The notes under the pieces are model-generated. The model saw nothing but the letters and a program-made list of their open reading frames with translations. It searched no databases and was not told the DNA's origin. 5,809 nt of DNA from Bacteroidota bacterium. Lineage in GTDB: Bacteria > Bacteroidota > Bacteroidia > NS11-12g > UBA955. The position numbers and the translations under genes were made by a program. This document shows, one piece after another, positions 1-3,952 of this stretch; within the stretch, counting starts at the first letter, position 1, and the number at the start of each line of letters is the position of its first letter. The stretch covers positions 1 through 5,809 of the forward strand of contig JAGWYC010000130.1 in NCBI GenBank assembly GCA_018969565.1. The letters run 5' to 3'.

Positions 1-82
1 CGCCGCTGTTGTGTCCAAAGAACGTTCGGATTCAAAATGAAAGCAAATCACAACGGGCAATGTGTTGTTGATATTACCGTCA

Positions 83-172
83 TAGTTCGATATTGCCTGG
101 CTCTCGCCTGGTCATACTATGGTGCGTGGTTCCCCGCCGCTCGCTTCACGTCACAGTGAGTTTATCGAACTA
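83..172. repeat. 10-base perfect inverted repeat with 70-base spacer
   Basis: The arm TAGTTCGATA at 83-92 is the exact reverse complement of TATCGAACTA at 163-172. Inside the loop, CCCCGCC at 132-138 can pair with GGCGGGG at 175-181, just outside the right arm. Together the two pairings have the crossing topology of an H-type pseudoknot. The 7-base pairing on its own could easily be chance. The arms are seen directly; any role as structured RNA or protein-binding site is inference. Confidence 0.4.
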
Positions 173-196
173 CGGGCGGGGCAAGCGGTGGTTCGA

Positions 197-212
197 CCCC
201 TACAAGTAGGGG
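197..212. repeat. Compact perfect hairpin
   Basis: CCCCTAC at 197-203 is followed after two bases by its exact complement GTAGGGG at 206-212. It would fold as a 6-bp stem with a CAAG tetraloop. No T-run follows on either strand, so it is not an ordinary intrinsic terminator. The preceding bases (GGTTCGACCCC) resemble a tRNA T-loop, but no matching T-stem, acceptor stem or CCA end can be built. It may be part of the same structured segment as the inverted repeat to its left. Confidence 0.45.
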
Positions 213-284
213 CAGGCATGCTCACCATGACAAAGCTACCCAACGCACCCGAATCAATCCTCTCTGTTTTTCTTCCGAATGAAA

Positions 285-292
285 TACCTTTG
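285..292 (+). promoter_or_regulatory. Candidate Bacteroidota -7 promoter box for the aminotransferase
   Basis: TACCTTTG matches the known Bacteroidota -7 consensus TAnnTTTG at all fixed positions. It lies five bases before the ATG at 298, so transcription would begin at or within a base or two of the start codon, giving a leaderless or nearly leaderless mRNA. No exact TTG lies at the expected -33 distance; only a T-rich stretch (266-273) is present, so the call rests on a single element. Confidence 0.4.
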
Positions 293-297
293 ACTTC

Positions 298-1593
298 ATG
301 CAACGCCGTACATTCATCCGAAATTCAGGTATGGGTCTTGCCGCCTGGGCCGCTTTGCCGCAAGAGCTTCCGGGTTTTGACCAGGTGATTCCCGATCTGA
401 ATGCCTATGCCGCCGGCCACGAGGGTTTATCTCTGGTAGAGGACGAAGGCTACTGGGACATTGTGCGCACGGCCTTCCGCCGCGAAGGAAACTACATCAA
501 CCTGGAAAACGGATACTTCAGTCCCCAGGCGGAACCTGTATTGCTTTCCACACAAAGGAATGCAGCTTATATCAACGCCACCAGCTCGCACTTCATGCGC
601 CGGGAGCAGGAACAGGCCATCGAAACAGCCCGCACCGCGCTGGCCGGGTTTTTAGGAGTGGACGTCGCAGAGCTGGCCCTCACGCGCAACACTACCGAAT
701 CCCTGAACACCGTAATCGCCGGTTTCCCCTGGCTACGCGGGGATGAAGTGGTCATCGGCAACCAGGACTATGGCAGCATGAACGAGGCTTTTGAGCAGAA
801 TGCCCGTCGTTATGGCTTCAGCATTAAAACCGCTGAGGTGCCGCTGCTGCCGCAAAGCGATGAAGAAATCGTAAAGGCCTATACCCGGCATATCGGCATT
901 AAAACCCGCATGCTGCACCTCACACACCTCATCAATCTCAGCGGACAGGTGATTCCTGTGGTGAAGATTGCGCGGGCGGCGCGTGCCATCAATCCGGGTA
1001 TTTGTGTGGTGGTGGATGCGGCCCACAGTATAGCCCAGCTCAACTTCCGGTTACCCGACCTGGAAGCAGATATCGTGGGCGCCAGCCTGCATAAATGGCT
1101 TTGTAACCCCTTAGGCGCCGGTATGTTGTGGATGAAGCGCGACTGGATTCCGCGCATCTGGCCACTCATGGGTGACACGGGTGCCGCGCCCGACAATATC
1201 AGGCGTTTCGAGCACCAGGGCACCCGTCCGTTGCAAAACCTGATGAGCATACCCCATGCTATTGCTTTTCATCGGAGCATTGGCACGGAACTCAAAGAAG
1301 CACGCCTCAAATTTCTGATGAAACGCTGGGCATCTGCCGCCGCGGAAATGCCGGCTTTGCACCTTCAAACACCCTGGAGCAGTGAAGGCAGAAACAGCGC
1401 CATCGCAACGGTCAACCATGATAGTTTAAGCCCCGGTCAATTGGCACAACTGCTGTTTGACAAGCATAAGATCTTCACTGTAGCCATCGAACATCCCATC
1501 GTGAAGGGCGTGCGCATCACACCGCACCTCTATACTTCCCTGAACGAGGTGGATGCGCTGATCCGGGCCCTTCGGAATCCCGCAGGATCCTGA
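298..1593 (+). CDS. Tat-exported class V PLP-dependent aminotransferase (isopenicillin-N-epimerase-like)
   Basis: A 431-residue fold-type I, class V PLP enzyme, the group that includes isopenicillin-N epimerase, EgtE-like lyases and cysteine desulfurases. Residues 1-21 form a short Tat-type leader: RRTFIR at 3-8, then a small hydrophobic stretch (GMGLAAWAALP). This supports the ATG at 298; starting at Met12 would discard it. No clear AxA cleavage site is visible. Phosphate-contacting motif TRNTTE lies at 129-134. VVVDAAH carries the pyridine-nitrogen Asp240 and His243. SLHKW carries the probable Schiff-base Lys266. The HQGTRPLQNL region (about 310-319) fits the family's second substrate/phosphate loop. 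All key residues are present and the length is typical, so it should be active, probably in the periplasm. The substrate cannot be told. It stands alone, converging on the operon 13 bases away. Class V assignment is firm; desulfurase, lyase or epimerase activity is open. Confidence 0.9.
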   Translation: MQRRTFIRNSGMGLAAWAALPQELPGFDQVIPDLNAYAAGHEGLSLVEDEGYWDIVRTAFRREGNYINLENGYFSPQAEPVLLSTQRNAAYINATSSHFMRREQEQAIETARTALAGFLGVDVAELALTRNTTESLNTVIAGFPWLRGDEVVIGNQDYGSMNEAFEQNARRYGFSIKTAEVPLLPQSDEEIVKAYTRHIGIKTRMLHLTHLINLSGQVIPVVKIARAARAINPGICVVVDAAHSIAQLNFRLPDLEADIVGASLHKWLCNPLGAGMLWMKRDWIPRIWPLMGDTGAAPDNIRRFEHQGTRPLQNLMSIPHAIAFHRSIGTELKEARLKFLMKRWASAAAEMPALHLQTPWSSEGRNSAIATVNHDSLSPGQLAQLLFDKHKIFTVAIEHPIVKGVRITPHLYTSLNEVDALIRALRNPAGS

Positions 1594-1606
1594 ATCCGGG
1601 AATATG

Positions 1607-2110
1607 TTAAAAAGAAATCAGCAATCCTCCGCTGAGCATGTTGCCGCTAAAGGTGCTGCGCTGCTCTCTTTGTGCCGTGTATTCCAGGCGGAACCAGGCT
1701 TTATTTGTTAATGGTATTCCCATGCCTGCGGCAATCTGAAAGATATTGCGGCCACTTTCAAAAACGGTCATCAGTTTTCCCTGGAAAAGGAAGCCTTGAT
1801 GGATATGCTGCCCGCCAATACCAACCAGTAAATAGCCGGTGGACATGCTGTCTCTGCTATTCCCCGGAGTCCAATAGAAGCTGGGTGCGAGCAGCACACG
1901 CAGTCTTCCCCCGAAAGAAATCTCAGGGCGCACATTGGAAAGCATCTCGTTGCGCACATTGGTAAGGATGCCCCCGCTGATACCAAATTGAACGAATGAA
2001 CCGAGTTCATTGCGTTCCTGATCTGTGAAGGCACGACGGGAGCTGTCTCCTCTTTGCGCCGAAAGGCTGCTTCCAAAAAGCAGAAAGCTGATTATGAATA
2101 TGTTTCTCAT
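1607..2110 (-). CDS. Small exported protein, probable outer-membrane beta-barrel
   Basis: A 167-residue protein I cannot assign to a named family. It opens with a clear Sec signal peptide: MRN, hydrophobic core IFIISFLLFG, then SSLSAQ with probable cleavage after Ala18. There is no lipobox cysteine. The mature part is rich in alternating hydrophobic and polar stretches with glycine and aromatics, for example SFVQFGISGGILT, TGYLLVGIGG, IFQIAAGMGIPL and AWFRLEYTAQ. It ends in GGLLISF, a final strand with C-terminal phenylalanine, as is common in outer-membrane barrels. The size would suit a barrel of roughly eight strands. It is the last gene of a three-gene operon; its ATG (2110-2108) overlaps the stop of the upstream hydrolase gene as ATGA, so it is probably translationally coupled. 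Export is well supported, the barrel fold is inferred, and the function is unknown. Confidence 0.75.
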   Translation of the reverse strand: MRNIFIISFLLFGSSLSAQRGDSSRRAFTDQERNELGSFVQFGISGGILTNVRNEMLSNVRPEISFGGRLRVLLAPSFYWTPGNSRDSMSTGYLLVGIGGQHIHQGFLFQGKLMTVFESGRNIFQIAAGMGIPLTNKAWFRLEYTAQREQRSTFSGNMLSGGLLISF

Positions 2111-2715
2111 TTGATATTGCAGTAGAACATTTCGACACCTTCAAGGTAGCCGGTCAGGCGGTCGCCGATGGCCACTGGGCCTACACCGGCAGGGGTACCG
2201 GTATAAATCAGGTCGCCAATTTTCAGTGTAAAGTACTGCGACACGAAGGCGATGATTTCATTTACGGAGAAAAGCATATCGGCGGTATGTCCGGTTTGCA
2301 CGGTCTGTCCGTTCTTTTCCAGTGTAAAATGCAGGTCCTGGATATTGTGTTCGCCCAAGGCCACAAAGGGACTCAGCAGGGCAGACTGGTCAAAGGCCTT
2401 GGCCAGTTCCCAGGGCAGCCCTTTTTTCTTCAGTTCGTTTTGAAGGTCACGGGCGGTGAAATCAATACCGAGGGCAATTTCATCGTAGTAGGTATGGGCA
2501 AACTTTGTTTCAATATGCCGGCCCAGTTTGTTGATGCGCACCACCAGTTCAATCTCGTGGTGTACATCATTACTGAATTCAGGGATGAAGAAGGGTTTAT
2601 TGTTTAGCAGCAGCGCAGAATCCGGTTTCAGGAAAATAACCGGTTCGGTGGGTATATCATTTTTTAACTCAAGGGCGTGGTCGCGGTAGTTTCTGCCGAT
2701 ACAAATGATTTTCAT
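2107..2715 (-). CDS. Fumarylacetoacetate hydrolase family protein (FAHD1/YcgM-like)
   Basis: A 202-residue cytoplasmic enzyme of the FAH family, close in layout to human FAHD1 and E. coli YcgM, which act on acylpyruvates or oxaloacetate with Mg2+ or Mn2+. The N-terminus GRNYRDHALE aligns with the FAHD1 lid motif and keeps the His/Glu pair with the same spacing (His13, Glu16). Metal ligands are visible as Glu54 and Glu56 in HHEIELVV and Asp85 in GIDFTARD. Lys106 lies in ELAKAFDQSA. The usual late motif IGDLIYTGTPAGVGP follows. The frame is open upstream to 2952, but family homology begins at MKIICIGRNY, so the ATG at 2715 is the start. That ATG overlaps the J-domain gene's TGA as ATGA, and the same overlap occurs at its own end. 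All catalytic residues are intact. Acylpyruvase or oxaloacetate decarboxylase are the likeliest activities; the exact substrate cannot be read from sequence. Confidence 0.9.
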   Translation of the reverse strand: MKIICIGRNYRDHALELKNDIPTEPVIFLKPDSALLLNNKPFFIPEFSNDVHHEIELVVRINKLGRHIETKFAHTYYDEIALGIDFTARDLQNELKKKGLPWELAKAFDQSALLSPFVALGEHNIQDLHFTLEKNGQTVQTGHTADMLFSVNEIIAFVSQYFTLKIGDLIYTGTPAGVGPVAIGDRLTGYLEGVEMFYCNIK

Positions 2716-3581
2716 GGGTTTGGCGAAACTAAGATAATTTCTGCGATGCGCGGATCGTGAATTGAGTAACGGACCCTGCAGGCAGAGGCTGATTGTTCCG
2801 TCTCTGAGAGATCCCAAAGGATGCCGCGCTCCAATTTTTCGATTCGACGTGTACCTGCCATAAAAGAATAGCGCAGCAGGCCATGGTTGAGCGATTCTAC
2901 CTTGAAGGTGGTGGTGGCCGCATAATGTGCCAGGTGATATTGGCGTCGCCACTGTGCTCCTTCATACACCAGCCAGGGTGTAAGGCCCAGCACGGCGAGC
3001 GTGGTTCCGTACAACCAGGCATCGTGGAATTTACGTTGACGGAGGATATGCCGCACATTCAGGTAGCGCCATAGCAAAGCGGCAAGTCGAAGCAGCGATG
3101 CGATAAACAAGGCGAACGACAACAGAATCAGGAGGTGGTCGTAAGAAGCCTCATCTGCAAACCAATTGAAGAAGGCGTATAGGGGCGCACTAAGCACCAA
3201 CAGTGGCAACAGGAATAATTGCAGGCGCAGGCTGCGGTACTTACGCTGGTAATCAACCACAAACTGCACTTCACGTTCGCGCAGAATGGCCCTGGCACGC
3301 TGCCTGCGTGCTTCCCGGCTAATACCATCCGATGTTTTGCTGACAGGCCTTTCTGCTTTCCTGTAATGCGCATAAAGCATGGCATCGTAAACTTCTTTCT
3401 TTCCCGGGTTGGATAACAATTCATAGCCCTGATTCAGCACCTTCATCATCTGTTCGGCGGCAGGGTTGTCGGGATTGTAGTCAGGATGATAACGACGCGC
3501 GGCCTGTAGGTAAGCCTTGCGTACTTCCGGGAAATCCGAACCAGTTTTCAGGCCAAGCAGTTTATAGTAATCGTATTCCAA
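2712..3581 (-). CDS. Membrane-anchored J-domain (DnaJ-like) protein
   Basis: A 289-residue class III J-protein. The J domain is N-terminal (about 3-66): DYYKLLGL opens helix I, HPD lies at 32-34 and is the Hsp70-stimulating motif, and LNQGYELLSNP with VYD follows as helix III and its end. There is no G/F region, zinc finger or DnaJ C-terminal domain, so it is not DnaJ itself. A basic segment (74-119) precedes three predicted membrane helices at about 120-140, 149-171 and 188-207. The loop after the first is acidic and the loop after the second basic, which by the positive-inside rule puts the J domain in the cytoplasm and the tail (about 210-289) outside. That tail, with CRVRYSIHDPRIAEI, faintly resembles DUF3592-type domains. 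The start is TTG at 3581: an in-frame TAG lies nine bases upstream and the first internal ATG (Met45) would destroy the J domain. It is the first gene of the operon. It probably recruits DnaK to the inner membrane; its client is unknown. Confidence 0.85.
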   Translation of the reverse strand: MEYDYYKLLGLKTGSDFPEVRKAYLQAARRYHPDYNPDNPAAEQMMKVLNQGYELLSNPGKKEVYDAMLYAHYRKAERPVSKTSDGISREARRQRARAILREREVQFVVDYQRKYRSLRLQLFLLPLLVLSAPLYAFFNWFADEASYDHLLILLSFALFIASLLRLAALLWRYLNVRHILRQRKFHDAWLYGTTLAVLGLTPWLVYEGAQWRRQYHLAHYAATTTFKVESLNHGLLRYSFMAGTRRIEKLERGILWDLSETEQSASACRVRYSIHDPRIAEIILVSPNP

Positions 3582-3588
3582 TACGGTC

Positions 3589-3616
3589 TAAATATAAGTT
3601 GATTTCATTGTGTCAA
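3589..3616 (-). promoter_or_regulatory. Candidate promoter of the J-protein/FAH/outer-membrane operon
   Basis: Read on the minus strand, TTGACA (3616-3611) is followed by TATATTTA (3596-3589), seven of eight bases of the window plus one mismatch at the last base of the Bacteroidota box TAnnTTTG. There are 17 bases between the TTG and the box. The box ends seven bases before the TTG start codon, so the leader would be very short. No Shine-Dalgarno sequence is visible. This is a pattern match only. Confidence 0.35.
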
Positions 3617-3638
3617 CAGATACATACTGCTTAATTTG
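3608..3638 (+). promoter_or_regulatory. Candidate promoter of the DUF167 gene
   Basis: TTG at 3608-3610 and TTAATTTG at 3631-3638 are 20 bases apart. The second element differs from TAnnTTTG by one base. It ends four bases before the ATG at 3643, again implying an almost leaderless transcript. It overlaps the divergent operon promoter on the other strand, so the two could compete. Weak evidence. Confidence 0.25.
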
Positions 3639-3642
3639 TTCC

Positions 3643-3870
3643 ATGCGTGAATTGTATGTGCAGGTAAAGCCCGGCTCATCGAAAGAATCTGTGGAGCAGC
3701 TTGAAGACGGCCGTTGGCTGGTGCGTCTCAGGGCCAAACCTCTTGAAGGTGCTGCCAACAATGCGCTGATAGAACTACTTTCGCGCACCTTTGATGTGCC
3801 GAAAAGCCATATCCGTATTGTGTGCGGTGAAGCAGCTCGGTTCAAGAAGGTATTAATTCAGGAAGCCTGA
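3643..3870 (+). CDS. DUF167/UPF0235 (YggU-like) family protein
   Basis: A 75-residue small cytoplasmic protein of the DUF167 (UPF0235, E. coli YggU) family, whose biochemical role is unknown. It shows the family pattern in order: VKPGSSKESVE near the N-terminus, then WLVRLRAKPLEGAANNALI (the conserved A-P-EG-AN core), LLSRTFDVPKSHIRIV, and the closing G-x-x-x-R-x-K pattern in CGEAARFKKVLI. The length matches compact members. An in-frame GTG at 3610 would add 11 residues (STDTYCLICS), which do not resemble the family and overlap the proposed promoter, so the ATG at 3643 is preferred. It is divergent from the J-protein operon and convergent with the large secreted protein gene, so it looks monocistronic. 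Family assignment is firm; the start is fairly sure. Confidence 0.87.
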   Translation: MRELYVQVKPGSSKESVEQLEDGRWLVRLRAKPLEGAANNALIELLSRTFDVPKSHIRIVCGEAARFKKVLIQEA

Positions 3871-3880
3871 TTGCAGGGAT

Positions 3881-3912
3881 AAAAAAAAGAGCCTCCCGAG
3901 GGAGGCTCTTTT
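3881..3912. terminator. Bidirectional intrinsic terminator between convergent genes
   Basis: A perfect 12-bp stem (3885-3896 with 3901-3912) encloses a CGAG loop. Its core is GAGCCTCC/GGAGGCTC and it is flanked by A on the left and T on the right. On the minus strand the stem runs into eight consecutive T (complement of 3881-3888), which is ideal for ending the large secreted-protein transcript. On the plus strand only four T follow, so it also serves the DUF167 gene, which ends ten bases before it, but probably less efficiently. Confidence 0.92.
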
Positions 3913-3923
3913 GGAACGTCTTA

Positions 3924-3940
3924 CCATTCTGCGAGAATGG
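3924..3940. repeat. Second hairpin before the terminator
   Basis: CCATTCT (3924-3930) and AGAATGG (3934-3940) form a perfect 7-bp stem with a 3-base loop. On the minus strand it lies between the stop codon of the large secreted-protein gene and the main terminator. It has no T-run, so it may protect the mRNA 3' end or simply assist termination. Confidence 0.55.
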
Positions 3941-3952
3941 CAGGACTGGTGA

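Larger units (their letters stand above)
1..297. other. Non-coding region upstream of the aminotransferase gene
   Basis: No gene can be supported here. Frame 1 is open from the left edge to a TGA at 157-159, but its translation is cysteine- and tryptophan-rich with no recognisable motif. Frame 2 ends at a TGA at 38-40 after only 12 codons, so it could be the tail of an upstream gene, but that is too little to judge. The minus strand offers only very short frames. The segment holds a 10-base inverted repeat (83-92 with 163-172), a GC-rich complementary pair (132-138 with 175-181), a compact hairpin (197-212) and a -7-like box (285-292). These are listed separately. Confidence 0.6.

Noticed and set aside
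1..159. Open plus-strand frame from the left edge
   Set aside because: Only 52 codons, unusual composition and no family signal; the inverted repeat running through the region also speaks against coding.
185..220. tRNA-like fragment (GGTTCGACCCC)
   Set aside because: No complementary T-stem, anticodon arm, acceptor stem or CCA end can be assembled around it.
119..388. 89-codon plus-strand reading frame
   Set aside because: It overlaps the aminotransferase leader in another frame and shows no motif; the Tat-type leader and catalytic domain identify the real frame.
879..1250. Minus-strand reading frames inside the aminotransferase gene
   Set aside because: They are frame shadows of a gene with an intact catalytic domain; the translations are rich in Arg, Cys and His without recognisable features.
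1578..1601. Imperfect inverted repeat (TCCCG/CGGGA around the palindrome CAGGATCCTG) as a terminator
   Set aside because: The stem is short, has a four-base bulge, and no T-run follows on either strand; part of it is coding sequence.
2716..2952. N-terminal extension of the FAH-family protein by 79 residues
   Set aside because: The extension lies wholly inside the J-protein gene in another frame, has no family similarity, and the FAHD1-like N-terminus begins exactly at the ATG at 2715.
3610..3642. GTG start for the DUF167 protein
   Set aside because: The added residues do not match the family, and the segment overlaps the likely divergent promoters; the ATG at 3643 begins right at the family's first strand.
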